From Pratylenchus scribneri (lineage: Eukaryota; Nematoda; Chromadorea; Rhabditida; Pratylenchidae), in assembly GCA_030063045.1 (NCBI GenBank), contig JAQSEB010000047.1, forward strand, positions 186,001-250,000: a DNA stretch of 64,000 bases, given 5' to 3'. Shown piece after piece: positions 14,707 through 31,108 of the stretch. Each line of letters starts with the position of its first letter. Position 1 is the stretch's first letter. The notes beneath the pieces were generated by a model that ran no database searches, had not been told where the DNA came from, and saw only the letters and a program-made list of their open reading frames with translations. The translations under genes and the position numbers were made by a program.

Positions 14707-15564
14707 ATGCCAGTTACTCGAAAGAGAGCAGCGGAAATTCAACAAAAAGTTGATAAAATTAATACAACAAAACAATTGAAAAAATCTGCAAAGATGGAAC
14801 AAATAGAAGATGCAAGAGTGAAAAGAAAGGCACAAAAAAATTGTTCAACTAGCACAAGTCAACAACAACGAAATTTGATGGCAAAAGCTGATGGGAGCAG
14901 CAGAAGCAAAGGTTTTAAATTAAAGAATTAATAATAATTTATTAAAACAAGAAAAAAAATATTGGATTTTTAACCTGAAGAAATTTTTGGACAGTTATTT
15001 AAGTCAAAAAATAAGATTTTTTGCAAAAAAAGAGATTAATTTTTTTGAATGAATACTAGCACCAATTAAATTATACAAAAATGGATAGAACTCAACGAGA
15101 CGCGTCGAATGGTGTATAGCATGTCAGTTTTGGATTTTTTTAAACATAGTTCTGGGTCAATAACCTATGTCGAAAAAACATAATTTTTGGAAAATTGAGA
15201 TGATTTTTAAATTTTTATTAAATTTTTAATTCTCAAATAATAAATTATAGAAACCCGGACTAAATTTGCAAACATTTCAACACAAACAATGTCAGAAGGA
15301 CCGACAATGGTGGATGCCGAAACGCAAACAATGATGGAAGAGAGGCAGAGAATTCCATCCGGCGGAAGACCGCGCATGAAAATTGGCATGATGAGCGAAA
15401 GAGGAAAAAGAATGCGATCAAATGAATTTAAAAATTTCATAAAGGAAAAATTGCAAGGTAAATTAATTTTTTTTTTTGTTTAAAAGATAAAAAATTTAGG
15501 TTTTGAAACACCAAAAGGCAGAAAAGAGGCGAAATTGGCACTCAATAAGAGAACTCCACAATAA
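14707..15564 (+). CDS. Transposon ORF 1, basic N-terminal block
   Basis: ATG at 14707 opens MPVTRKRAAEIQQKVDKI. Splicing at AGCAAAG/gtttta to an acceptor near 15250 continues ETRTKFANISTQTMSEG, then SGGRPRMKIGMMSERGKR, and a third exon GFETPKGRKEAKLALNKRTPQ ends at TAA 15562-15564. The product is about 150 residues, strongly basic and helical in look, which suits DNA binding. The only family resemblance is the general charge. It may be the truncated front of a transposase whose middle has been lost. Exon joins are by eye. Confidence 0.45.
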
Positions 15565-16137
15565 TTGCCGTGCAAAAATCTACAAAGGAACTCCACAAGA
15601 TTTGATAAGAGTGGCCATCGAAGCAAAATTCCTTCATCAAGATTTTTCTGTTAATTTTTTTCTTAATAATTTCGACTATTTATTTTCATTTCAGGCCTTG
15701 GCAACAAATTTCGAAAACAAAAAAGGCAAATTCACCCCGGAAAAACTGCGAAAATGGACACCAAAAATGCACTGGCTGTATCATGCTAGCGAATTTTTGC
15801 AGGAACATTTGTGGTGGGCTCTTGTAAATGAGCAGGCAATCGAACACATTCATGCACAATTTAATAAATTGGTAAATTTTCATTTTATAAATCAAAATCC
15901 CCCTTTTTTTAGTTGCTTCGATATCAAAATCAGAAAACAAATGAGAAAAAGCTGCTGAAAATGGTCCAACATCAATGCATGCTCAACTCCCACGACAGCG
16001 GCATAAATTTGGACGTTGGTGCTGGTGCTGATTGGATTCGGCATGAAATTTCAGAAGAAATCGATGATGAAAATAAGGAGAATAAGCCTCAATTTGATAA
16101 TATTGAAATTCCCTCATCGTCTTTTAATATTCTTTGA
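15503..16137 (+). CDS. Transposon ORF 2, C-terminal transposase-like block
   Basis: Reads WHSIRELHNNCRAKIYKG, GTPQDLIRVAIEAKFLHQDF, an apparent short intron or in-frame insert, then KWTPKMHWLYHASEFLQ, EHLWWALVNEQAIEHIHAQF and, after an intron (about 15871-15912), LLRYQNQKTNEKKLLKMVQH, ending SSSFNIL at TAA 16135-16137. The pattern of PKMHWLYH followed by NEQAIEHIHAQFN resembles the C-terminal part of nematode transposase-related proteins, where (S/N)EQxxExxHxxFN recurs. It overlaps ORF 1 in another frame, so either an unseen splice joins them or the element is internally deleted. No complete DDE triad is visible. Confidence 0.45.
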
Positions 16138-16399
16138 TTTTTTTCCATATGTATTTCTATTGATTTTAATATTTTCCATCATAAAATTATAAACTATATT
16201 TTTATCTACAATTTGAACATAAATTTGCATTGTTTTTAGTTTAATCTAGGTTATTTTTCTTATTTTTAATTTTCTCTCAAAAATTAAAAAAGGGGTATTT
16301 AGTCGATTTTTGAATTTACGCGCATTTTTTTTTAAACTTTTTCTCTTTCCTTGGCGTTCCATGTTTTTGCCGCGTGCGCCACACATCGCAGACGGGGTG

Positions 16400-16725
16400 T
16401 ATTGATGGAAAAATTGACATTTCATACCAAACCTAAGAAATAAGATGTAGGAAAAGAAGAAAAAAGATTAGATACAAATTATTTTATTAGTCAAAGAAAT
16501 AAATTATTTTGTTTTCCCTTTTCGGTTCCGGTTTTTTCTTTCTTTCGACATTCGGCATCGATGCCGATGCCGTGCCGGTGCCGTGCGCACAAATCCGAAT
16601 AAAATTTGTGAATTTTGATTTTATTCAAATTTCAAACCGGCCATTATCATCAAATTTTTTAAAATTTTTAATTCAATTTTTTAAAAATAATTAATGTGTT
16701 ATTTGATAATTTAAGGTTAAAAATA
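16400..16725. promoter_or_regulatory. Upstream region of RER1
   Basis: Begins with the right target-site copy TATTGA. Around 16553-16585 there is a short GC-rich array of GATGCC/GTGCCG words that stands out in AT-rich surroundings. The rest is AT-rich and should hold the RER1 promoter. No ORF is supported. Confidence 0.4.
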
Positions 16726-17587
16726 ATGGAAGATATACGAGATCAACCAGGATTATGTTCTCGATTTTGTACAATGATGGGAATTGTAAGTCTTCAATCA
16801 TTTTGCCGTTAATTGGATTATTTATTTTTAAGCAATATCAGTACTATCTGGACAGGCTCACACCATACATTGCTGTTCGTTGGGTAAGGAATTTTGATGT
16901 AAAAGAGTTGAATTATCAATCACAATTTTAAGGCTATTGCAGTGTCATTGATCATCATCTTTTGTTGGAGAATTTTTGCAGTGCAGGTATTTTTTTTTAA
17001 CTGATTCAATTTTTAATTTTATACCATCAAAATTTAAAGGGTTTCTACATCGTCACATATGCTCTGTTTATTTATTACCTGAATCTCTTCCTCGCCTTTC
17101 TTACACCAAAAATTGATCCAGCACTTGAATTGGAAGAAGGTTTTTATTAATTAAATTTATTATCAACTAATAATGTAAATATTTTAGATGATGATGGTCC
17201 GGTTTTGCCTAAAAGCAACAGTGAAGAATTTCGACCATTCATGCGCCGTCTACCCGAATTCAAATTTTGGTTTATTTATTTCTCTTAATTATTAATGTTT
17301 TACGATATTCAGGTTATCTACAATGAAATCCACACTCATTGCGTTCACATGCACTTTCTTTGAAGTGTTCGACATTCCAGTGTTTTGGCCAATATTAGTC
17401 ATGTATTTTATAGGTATGCACAAATTAAACAATAATCATTCAAAAAATAATTGCAGTTCTCACATGTTTGACCATGAAACGCCAAATTATGCACATGATC
17501 CGTTATCGTTACATTCCATTCACCACGGGCAAACCACGACCACAGGGGAGAAGCGGCAGCGACAATGGCAAAGTAGTTATGGGATGA
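16726..17587 (+). CDS. rer-1: RER1, Golgi-to-ER retrieval receptor
   Basis: About 195-200 residues over six or more exons (ATG 16726, TGA 17585-17587). Landmarks: [16 protein letters not shown], a TM pair with [20 protein letters not shown], the conserved [27 protein letters not shown], a second TM pair with [18 protein letters not shown], and [20 protein letters not shown]. The order and length match RER1, which sits in early Golgi membranes and returns escaped ER proteins and unassembled subunits. The tail is short ([13 protein letters not shown]). It precedes SMC5 on the same strand by 321 bp, with a good acceptor (ATCCAG) just before the SMC5 ATG. Confidence 0.94.
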
Positions 17588-17908
17588 AAATATCAAATCA
17601 ATCAATATTATTGTTCTACTCACTCTCAATATGACCATCCAAAACACAGATGTGATTTATTTCGTTGGCATGTTATTTCTATAAACCAGCAAATGTGTTC
17701 CCACAAATGTTTTCTCTTATATTCTTTGTGTTGATTTTTTAAAATAATTTAATGTTCCTGTTTCCATATTATTATTATTTTCTTGAATCATAAATAATAG
17801 TATAAATGAACATGTTTTTTATCATATATCCGTATTATTTCACGGAAAATTTTATTTTTGATAATTATTGATTATTTATTTTTAATTATCCAGGAAAAAA
17901 AATAAAGT
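17588..17908. other. RER1-SMC5 spacer
   Basis: AT-rich 3' UTR of RER1 followed by TTAATTATCCAG at 17882-17892, a plausible splice or trans-splice acceptor a few bases before the SMC5 ATG. The spacing and orientation allow an operon but do not prove one. Confidence 0.45.
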
Positions 17909-22189
<4,281 letters not shown>

Positions 22190-22875
22190 TTTATTCAAAT
22201 TTGAATTGATGAGATTAACATAAAAAGATGATTGGATCTCTGATAATTTTTGCGCCAAATTTGATTGCAAACTTATTTATTTATTTAAGAAAGATAAAGA
22301 AAACTAATCCGATTTAAAAATTGCAATTTAAATTGAGTTAAGTGTACCCTGTGTCCAAGTTCCAAAATGATCTTTTTGGCAAACATTTCACCCTTCCAAC
22401 TTCACCTTTTCTGCAGAAATATTTCCGCAGTAATAATCATTCCCTTTTGCCAAATTTTGGCCTTCAAATCATTCTTATGTCTAGGGAAATTTTTTTTTAT
22501 CCTCAATTTGAAGCTAAAAAAGAACTAGTACGCAATCAGATTTTTTAAGAAGGGTGAAAAGAAGTATAGGAAGAAAAAAGCAGTCAACCTAAGAGAGTTC
22601 CATTATATTTTCGACTTTCTCCTCAATCCCTCGGCTTTTCCATCTGGCCAACAGAATTAGGGTCTCAAAGTCCCGTCGTTCTCCTTCCCAGTTGGCCAGA
22701 TCAATTCCCCATCCTCAATCCCCCTCCACTACTCATCATTCCTCCGATGAGAAGATTGAATTGAATTGAACCTCAACATCTTCATTCATATTTCTCAAGG
22801 TAATTCAAGTCGATATATCCCTCCTCATAAACTAATCTCCCCTTTCCATTCATCCAAAAGGACAGGACAGCAAAA
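22190..22875. promoter_or_regulatory. Spacer between SMC5 and the K+ channel gene
   Basis: The SMC5 3' UTR runs into pyrimidine-rich DNA with CCTTTCC/CTCCCC words near 22620-22860 and a candidate acceptor region before 22876. No ORF is supported. Confidence 0.4.
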
Positions 22876-25800
22876 ATGTTGAATGAAGAGAAACTGTCCA
22901 CACCGCCCAATGAATTCAACCAAAATTGTCAAATGAATGGACAAAAACCTACTATTTCATCAATCGATGGAATAGGCCAAAAGAAGAATTTCCGGAAGAA
23001 GAAGAAAGGCCACAGTAATTTCGGGAAGAAATGCTTACGATGCGGTGGAAATGAAATTGGCATATTGGGAGCTCTGATAAGGAGGAGGACCAAATCGGAA
23101 GAGATCAACAATTCTTCAGCAGAACATCAAAAAGAGGGGTCGGTTGCATTTTAAAAAATTGTGGGAGGAAATAGAAAATCTGGATTTAAGTTTTTGGACT
23201 TTTCGGAAGGAAGATTAATGGTATTGGATTTATTGGATGGATCGCATGATAAGCACCGATAATGATTGATCTTTTTCGGTGGACCAATTCCTCCAAATAA
23301 ACCCATTCATTCCAAACATTTCCAATTGGTCTGCTGGCCAATATCCCTTTCCTACTATTAGACTTTTCACTCTCTCCCATTCCCATGACCGGCGACGGCA
23401 AATGACTCGCTAAATGAATAATTGGATTGGCCATTGGATGGCGGAATAAAGCTAAATGAAAATGAAAGGGAAGAGAGCGAGTTGAAGGAAACCAATGCTA
23501 TATGGCAACGGATAACCCGGCGGCCAAGCATTTTCAGCTCTTTGTGCTCTTTTTTTACTTCGGGTTATCCCTTTAGGTTAGCTGGCACATAGGCCAGCAG
23601 CTGCCACTGTTCTCCTACAATTGTCATCGAGTGAAATAGGAGGGAAGAAAAGGGAGGAAGATGGCACAAATTCCTTTCCATTTACTTGGACCGAGGACAT
23701 CAATTCCCCTCCTCCTTAAATCCTTTGTTGCCAGCAGAAATTAAATCCCATCCCCTGGGTTCCTCATCAATCCTTACATCCCATTTTAATCTCCCTCCAG
23801 TCCCCATCAAATTGAAAAACATGGGCCCCAGGAATTTATAATTGGGCACTGGCACGCTTCCGCCATTTTTCTATACAATTTTTTGCATTTTATAATGTTG
23901 AAATGAAATGCCTTTTGGGAGTACATGCCTAATAAAAAAGGCAATTCTCTGAGGTCAACATCCACTGAGCTTTTTCCCCTTTGGTTAGCAAAATTATTTA
24001 AAAAAATTTTAATTATAATTTTTAATTTATTTAGGGTATCCAGTAAACGGCGCCTTTCCTCGCCCCATCGTCGGCCATCACCAGTCCCTGCAATTGCATC
24101 CACTCTACCATACGACGACTCTTCCACTGACGAAACATCAAGCATTCAACAATATCGGCAAAGTCAAATCAGTGAACTGGATCGGGAAAACAATGCCAGC
24201 GGCCAAGTTGGAAAAGATCCGGTTAGTATGGATTAAAAATTTGAATGGATTTTCATTAAAATTTGATTTCCTCTTGATCTTTTTTTGTATTGTAATGTAA
24301 TAGTAAATTCTGATTTGTAATTGTAATTCTGATTTGCGATTGTAATTGTAATTCTGATTTGCGATTGTAATTGTAATTCTGATTTGCGATTGTAATTGTA
24401 ATTTTGATTTGCGATTGTAATTCTGATTTGCGAATGTAATTGTAATTCTGATTTGTGATTGTAATTGTAATTCTGATTTGCGATTGTAATTGTAATTCTG
24501 ATTTGCGATTGTAATTGTAATTCTGATTTGCGATTGTAATTGTAATTCTGATTTGCGATTGTAATTGTAATTCTGATTTGCGATTGTAATTGTAATTCTG
24601 ATTTGCGATTGTAATTGTAATTCTGATTTGCGATTGTAATTGCAATTCTGATTTGCGATTGTAATTGTAATTCTGATTTGCAATTGTAAATTGTAATTCT
24701 GATTTGCGATTGTAATTGTAATTCTGATTTGCAATTGTAATTGTAATTCTGATTTGCGATTGTAATTGTAGATTTGCGATTGTAATTGTAATTCTGATTT
24801 GCAATTGTAATTGTAATTCTGATTTGCGATTGTAATTGTAATTCTGATTTGCAATTGTAATTGTAATTCTGATTTGCGATTGTAATTGTAATTCTGATTT
24901 GCGATTGTAATTGTAATTCTGATTTGCAATTGTAATTGTAATTCTGATTTGCGATTGTAATTGTAATTCTGATTTGCAATTGTAATTGTAATTCTGATTT
25001 GCGATTGTAATTGTAATTCTGATTTGCGATTGTAATTGTAAAATTCTGAGTTGCGATTGTAATTGTAATTCTGATTTGCGATTGTAATTGTAATTCTGAT
25101 TTGCAATTGTATTTTATATTAATTATGATTTCCATAATAAAATAATTTCTTTTATTTTTAGGTCATCATCATCACAATCAATGTTTCTGGAATGAAATTT
25201 CAGGTGACTAGTTGTAAATTTTTTAAATAAATTTTTTATTTGAGACGTATGAAAGCACTCTTCGGCGTTTTCCAAACTCTATTCTCGGTGACCCACTCAA
25301 AAGGCGGAAATTATGGAATGAACAATTGCAAGAAGTTTTCTTGGACCGAAGCCGAGCTTGGTCAATTAAATGTGAATTTTTTACTCCTTAAATTATTATT
25401 TTTAGTTTTGAATCGATCCTTCACATTTATCGGTAATTTATTTCTCACTTATAAAATATAATTCCTCAATTTTTGCAGTTCCGGAGGCCAAGTTATTCGC
25501 CCAATGACCGTTCCCGTCGAATTGTTCATCGAGGAGTTGCTCTTCTACGGGCTCAGAGACGATGTTTGGGCAAACTTTTGTGAGAGCGAAGGTTGCCGAA
25601 TAATCAAAACAGAAAAGGAGCCAGAAAATCCATTGCAACGGAAAATATGGCACTTGGTGAGTTTTAAACATTTTTAATTAGAATAAATAAGCGGATTAAT
25701 TCAGATTGAACATCCGGACACCTCACCCTTTGCCCGTTTGCTTGCCACCATTTCTGTTGCCGTCATTATCATGTAGGCATATTTTTCAATCATTTTGCCT

Positions 25801-27179
25801 TCCAATTCCGGTTTCAGTAGCACTGTCTCTTTTTGCCTTGAAAGCATTCCTGACTTGAAACCAATGGACGATCAAAGTCGTGAATGGTCATCCCCATTCT
25901 TTTGGATCGAATTTTCTTGTTGCCTTTGGTTTTCAATTGGTTGGTTCAATTTTTGAATTTTTCATCATTTTTGCTATTTTCAGAATTACTTATTCGTTTC
26001 ATTGTCTCGCCCAGTAAAACTGAATTTATGAAGGTAAAATCTTTAAAAAATATTTTCTAATTCCCATTAAAAATTCAGTCCTTCCTCAATGTTCTCGACT
26101 TTGTTGCTGTCGCCCCATTTTTCATAAATTTAATGTAAAAATATTTTTCCAAAACCAAAATTAATTTAATTTTCGTCTTTTAAGGTTCCAAGATGATAAT
26201 AAAAATTCCTCATCCACATCATTTGCCGTGCTAAGGATCGTTCGCCTCGTTCGGGTCTTCAGAATCTTCAAATTGAGTCGACACTTCACCGGCCTTCAAG
26301 GCAAGAAAAGGGGGGAGGGCATTGGAGTGGGTGAAAAAACAAGATCAGCAGGGAATAATTTTAATTAATAATTGACTGATAAATTAATTTTTCATTTTTT
26401 TAACCGACTTTTTCCAATTTTAAATTTATTTAAAAAATTTCAGTTCTCGGCAAAACATTTCGAGCCTCCATCCAGGAATTCTTCCTATTGGTTATTCATT
26501 CAATCAATTTAATTAATCCATCACAATTTTTAGATCTTCTTCATGGGCATTGCCTTGGTACTATTCTCCAGTGGAGGTTTTTTAGCATCTCCAATAAATT
26601 TTAATTAATTAATTTCAGTTTATTTTGCCGAACAAGGGGAACAGAACACAAAGTTGGCAATTGAAGATTTTTTTTAAAAATTTTATTTTTGCCAGATTTA
26701 CTTCCATTCCCGCCTCATTTTGGTATGTGTTGGCAACAATGACTATTGGTTAGTAAAATTTGAAACAATTCTTTAAGTTGATTTTATATTTTAAGTTGGC
26801 TATGGTGACTTGGTGCCGCACGGAGTGTACGGGAAAATTGTTGGGTAATCTTTTCGGATTTTTTTATTATTTTCATTAATTATTTTAGTTCATGTTGCGC
26901 ATTGATCGGTGTCCTCACATTGGCTCTCCCCGTCCCAATTATTGTAAAAAATTAAATAAAATATATCACTAATTTCTTAAAATTCAGGTGGCAAATTTCA
27001 AGAGATTTTACCGTCAAGAAATAATTTTGGCCAAAATGTATGAACAAAATCCTCAGCCCAAAGAAGCACAAGCCATGCTCAAATACGCAAAGGAAATAGA
27101 ACAGGGAATGAGCGACCCAATAATGGACGGGAATGCAATGAGGAAGAAACAAGCGGCGGGAGGTGATGAATTGGTCTGA
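22876..27179 (+). CDS. Voltage-gated K+ channel, Shaker (Kv1)-like
   Basis: T1 domain: [63 protein letters not shown]1 starts [15 protein letters not shown]2 has [19 protein letters not shown], followed by [21 protein letters not shown]4 is [19 protein letters not shown], with regularly spaced arginines. S5 is [20 protein letters not shown]. The pore reads [18 protein letters not shown] and S6 has [19 protein letters not shown]. The linker [19 protein letters not shown] also places it nearest Kv1. The filter has IVGYGD where TVGYGD is usual. TGA is at 27177-27179. The exon ending GQVGKDP (about 24035-24221) leads into the T1 exon across a 0.94 kb intron with a satellite tract. The first exon ([11 protein letters not shown], 22876) and its join near 23145 are tentative. 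Confidence 0.88.
23155..24034 (+). other. Presumed first intron of the K+ channel gene
   Basis: About 880 bp without a supported exon. A short inverted repeat GGATAACCCG (23510-23519) / CGGGTTATCC (23561-23570) encloses a loop of about 40 nt, and GCTGG/CCAGC follows near 23580-23598. The open frames here overlap on both strands and have no recognisable content. Confidence 0.4.
24304..25112 (+). repeat. Satellite tract 2, in a K+ channel intron
   Basis: About 810 bp of the same 25-bp unit as tract 1, here reading TGATTTGCGATTGTAATTG on the + strand, which is also the host transcript strand. Variants have TTGCAATTG in place of TTGCGATTG and occasional deletions. Two or three overlapping spurious frames span it. 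Confidence 0.97.
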
Positions 27180-27672
27180 CCGTAAAATTCTCCCCCTCAT
27201 ATTTTTATTTCTAAATAATTTTACATTGTCACCACCCACCCAACTCTCTCATCGGAAAATTACGAGTTTCTATTTTTATTGTTCATTCAATTTATTATTA
27301 TTGTATTATTTTAATAAAGCAAAATACAAAAAATTATTCTTTTTTTTATTCCACATTTTAAACGAAACACAAATTTTTTTTATTTCATCTTGAATAAAAA
27401 TGACGAGATGGAAGAATGATGGTGTGGAGGTGGAGAGTGGAGGCAGAGAGAAGGACTATTACAATTAAAATTGGCTGTCTAGGATTTCCATCAAATTGAA
27501 AAATAAGAGGGAAGGGGATTTTGGGACGAGTATAGGTAGAAGATACTGACTGCTTCAAATTTTGAAAAATTGGTGTGGATGAAAACAATAAAAAAGGGAC
27601 ATTGAATTGGGAATGAAAATAATTTGAAATAAAATAAAATAATGATAATTGAGGAAGTGGGCATTGAAAGAC
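27180..27672. other. Convergent 3' ends of the K+ channel and FZR1
   Basis: AT-rich spacer with AATAAA near 27312 for the channel gene. It includes a purine-rich stretch GGAGGTGGAGAGTGGAGGCAG at about 27425-27446. No gene is supported. Confidence 0.5.
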
Positions 27673-29781
27673 TTAGCGAATGAAGCTGTGGAGATTGAGT
27701 CGGGAACGGACCACTTTTTGGCATGATGATTTAGAGAAGACATGCCAGAAACGAAGCGTCTCATCGCCGGCCCCAGTGACAATTGACTCGCCGTCCGGAG
27801 ACATAGCCTTAAATTAGTAAATTATATTAATTTTGCTGGAATTTAACATACCAAATAGAGGACTCGGGATTGATGACCGGACAATTTTGTGATTGGTTGC
27901 ATGCTGGGATATTTCCATAGGATCACTTGATTGAATGAATATCCGTGGGTGGACACCAATTCTGGGCTATGTTTGGACCAAGCAATATTGCAAACCTAAA
28001 TGCCACATTTTTAAATTGAATAAAAGAGTAAAATTTACTTAGCTGCCAGTCTCAACGCATTGCATTGCCTGTCCAGTCATGGTGTTCCAAAAACGAATCT
28101 GCAAAATATTTTAATTGATTTTTTGGATCTGTTATTTTTTAACATACCGAACGATCGGCAGTTCCACCTCCGCTGACTAGAATGCTTGGATGATGAGGAG
28201 ACCTTAAGATAAATTTAGTACAATTTTGATACCAAAAATGTCATTTTACCATGCCAATGCTTTGACCGCCGCATTGTGTTCCGTGTAGACTTGAAGGGGT
28301 TCATTTCGACGCAATGTCCAAACCAGCAATTGATTATCATTTCCTCCAGAAGCCAAATATTCTTTATTTGGGGACCATTTCAATCCGCAAACCTTAGATT
28401 CACAAATTATTATTTATTGTACTAAAATGATAACCTCTTGTCGATGGGAAGTGAGACGCCGTTCGGATGCCCCATTATCACGCAAATCTCGGAAAATGAT
28501 GAAACGGTCACGAGAACCAGAGCAAATTGCATTTTCATTCCAAGCCAAACAACCAATTCTTCAAAATAAAATAAATTTTTTTTTTCATTTATAATTTACC
28601 GATTTTCGTGCAATTTGAGATTGTGTATCATTTTCTGGGCATGAGTGTCCCAAATTTGAAGATATCCTTTTTGTGTCCCCACAGCCAACAAATCGCCACG
28701 TTCCGACCATTGAACCGAAGTGACTGATTCTTGGTTTTCGTTGCTCAAATCGCATAATTTAACGACTTGACTGTTGCAAGCACTCCACAGATAGACGCAA
28801 GTGCTCAGCCCAACCGAAAGCATATTTTGACTTGACCAATCAACCAAATTCAGATAAAAATCATCGGCCAATTCCGGCGCATCCAACACCTTTAAATTTA
28901 TGAATGATATTTAATTATTTTAGAGAATTGCTATTCCGAATAATAATTGGATTAAGTAAGCCAAAAATAGCTCATAATTAAATAAAATTAAGAAATCATC
29001 TCATTAATCCAACAAACCTTGTAAGGATTCTTCGGCACTTTCCGTTGTGGTTTTCTCGGTGATTTCAATAATCGTTGACTATCTGGAAAATATTAGTGTT
29101 TAATCATTGCCAATTAAAAATAGAAAAAACCTGCAGAAAGAGGGCTGGTCGAAAACAGCGGAGAAACAAAACAATTGTCGGCATTGCTGGAATTTGGCGC
29201 TTTATGAGTGTATTTGAATAGTGATTGAGGAGTTTGACGTTGTAAAATTTGAACACTTTCCGAGCTATCACAATCATTCTTAATAGAGCAAAATGTTTTG
29301 ATTTTTTTTGTTTAAATACTTACGCGAACATCGATGATGGCATGTTTCAGCAATTCATTTTTCAACAAAGCTCGATGCGTAATAACATCATGACCAGTTT
29401 CCTCAGGCGGTGACAGAGCCGAATTGCTGTTATTTATTGTCGATGAAACTTGTTGTTGCGATTGACCGGTAGAGGCAGAAACACTGGTTTGACTGGGTGT
29501 TTCATTGAACAATTTACGGGATGGCGTGTTGTTGGACGCATCAATGAGTGGATGTTGCGATATGGACGCATATTTCATCGCCCATTCTTGTTCACTTTCC
29601 CGGACCGGAATGTAGCGATCGCCTCCATCCGGTCTATATTTAGTTGGAGTTGTTTGAGTAGAACCACGCTTAAAATTGAATGGTTTTCCAAAAACATTTT
29701 TAGAAGACTCACCGAAGTCAAGAATTTTTGTGGCGAAGCTGGTGGACGTTGCAAAATTCTTTTAAAATATTCTTCACTCAT
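27673..29781 (-). CDS. fzr-1: FZR1/CDH1, APC/C activator
   Basis: ATG 29781 to TAA 27673, about 480-500 residues. The N-terminus (MSEEYFKRILQRPPASP) leads to the C-box GDRYIPVR, which docks on the anaphase-promoting complex. A Ser/Gln-rich linker follows, then PRKPQRKVPKNPYKVLDAPE. The WD40 propeller starts ELADDFYLNLVDWSSQNMLS and includes SVTSVQWSERGDLLAVGT, VCGLKWSPNKEYLASGGND, HHPSILVSGGGTADRSIRFW and SPDGESIVTGAGDETLRFW. The last residues read SRLNLHSFIR, keeping the Ile-Arg tail that binds APC3. The C-box spelling and conserved linker favour CDH1/FZR over CDC20. The protein drives mitotic exit and G1 maintenance. Confidence 0.94.
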
Positions 29782-30266
29782 TTAAAATTTAAAAGTGATT
29801 CAGCTAAAATAAGGATTGATTAAAATTTTTTAGTTATCGAAGAATTAAATAAATAGGAATAAAATTGAATTAAAGCATTTAAAATTCTATGCTTTTTAAA
29901 ACAAACTCTCGAAATTAAAAACCACATCATTTTTGCAATCAATATTCAACCAATTATTGTTCTATCAATTCCAATCTTTCTTCGTTTTACACACATCAGC
30001 ATCTCCAGCCAAAACCGAGAGTAGAGTATAAAACATTGGAGACTGGAGTGAGTGCTTTGCTTATGCTTGCTTATAGGTTTTATTCTGCTATTATTTTGCT
30101 TTTATACTATGTTATGTGACGCAGTGCAGCTATATCTATATTGCTTGCTGCTTCTATTATGCAATACTAGTGCGCAATTGAGATAATTAATATCATTATT
30201 GATTACATAATTCGAGAATCGAGATATTAACAATTTTTTTAGATTAAAATAAATTAAAATTTAATA
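29782..30266. promoter_or_regulatory. Divergent promoter region, FZR1 (-) and NECAP (+)
   Basis: Between two diverging genes. Around 30055-30180 there is a cluster of GCTT/TGCT words (CTTATGCTTGCTTATAGG, ATTGCTTGCTGCTTC), less AT-skewed than the surroundings. No hairpin convincing enough for an RNA gene was found. Confidence 0.4.
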
Positions 30267-31108
30267 ATGCCAGAAGAATCGAGTTCATATGAAATGGTGT
30301 TGCTTGTTAAACCGGAAGTATTTATTTACAGGTTTATTCTCATTTGATTTATTGAAGAAAAATAATTATTAAAAATTATAGAATACCACCGCTCACCGGA
30401 AACACTGGATACAAGTATGGAAAATTAAGTTTTCATAAAATTTAAATAACTTCAATTTTAGAGCATCTGATTGGAAGCTAGATTCCCCTGATTGGGTTGG
30501 TCGCCTTCGTTTGATTTCTGTGCATAATGATTTGGAGATTCGATTGGAGGATAAAACTTCAGGTATGACTGCTTATTCTAGATTTATTCGTATTCTTAAT
30601 TACCATTATTTAGGTGCATTGTTTGCCAGAGCGCCCATTTTAAAATTGAATTCCGTTGACTTCGAATCGGTCAGTGATTCGTCCCGATATTTTGTCATCC
30701 GGCTCCGTAACGACAATGGACAGACTGCATTTGTTGGAATTGGATTTTCGGACCGCAGTGATTCATTCGATCTGAATGTGGCCATCCAAGACCATTTTAA
30801 AACATTGGCCAAATGCGAGAATGATGACCAGCCCAACGCTCCCAAACTTGACCTCAGTTTCAAGGAAGGTTGGTGATGAAATTATTTAAATTTTCAATGC
30901 AAGTTATTCCACATTTTTACAGGACAAACGATCACTGTCAATATTGGGGTTAGTAAATATTAAAAAAGAAAATTAATTTTTTTAATTCCAGAAGAAAACC
31001 ATCACATCATCGAATGCATCAAAATGTACAACAAATTCTGATTCAATCACAGCACCCGTGCCCTTTTTGCCGCCACCGCCTTCCTCTGCAAATCGAATTC
31101 GAAAATAA
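30267..31108 (+). CDS. ncap-1: NECAP, adaptin-ear-binding coat-associated protein
   Basis: About 205 residues (ATG 30267, TAA 31106-31108). The PH-like NECAP fold is recognisable end to end: [85 protein letters not shown] and LDLSFKEGQTITVNIG. NECAPs bind AP-2 and regulate clathrin-coated pit assembly; the worm protein tempers AP-2 activation. The tail is a short Ser/Pro-rich region with VPFLPPPPSS and no obvious WxxF motif at the end. Confidence 0.95.

Larger units (their letters stand above)
14427..16399 (+). mobile_element. Cut-and-paste DNA transposon with 37-bp perfect TIRs
   Basis: A 1,973-bp element. Left TIR 14427-14463 starts CACCCCGTCTGCGATGTGTG. The right TIR 16363-16399 is its perfect reverse complement over 37 bp. 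Both sides are flanked by TATTGA (14421-14426 and 16400-16405), a 6-bp target-site duplication. The identical TIRs indicate recent insertion. Two coding blocks lie inside on the + strand. TIR start, TIR length and a 6-bp duplication do not match the common nematode families I know well (Tc1/mariner TA, PIF/Harbinger 3 bp, hAT 8 bp, piggyBac TTAA), so I do not assign a superfamily. Confidence 0.92.

Noticed and set aside
23510..23570. Inverted repeat GGATAACCCG/CGGGTTATCC as a pre-miRNA
   Set aside because: A 10-bp stem around a loop of about 40 nt with no extended pairing; chance or a minor structural element.
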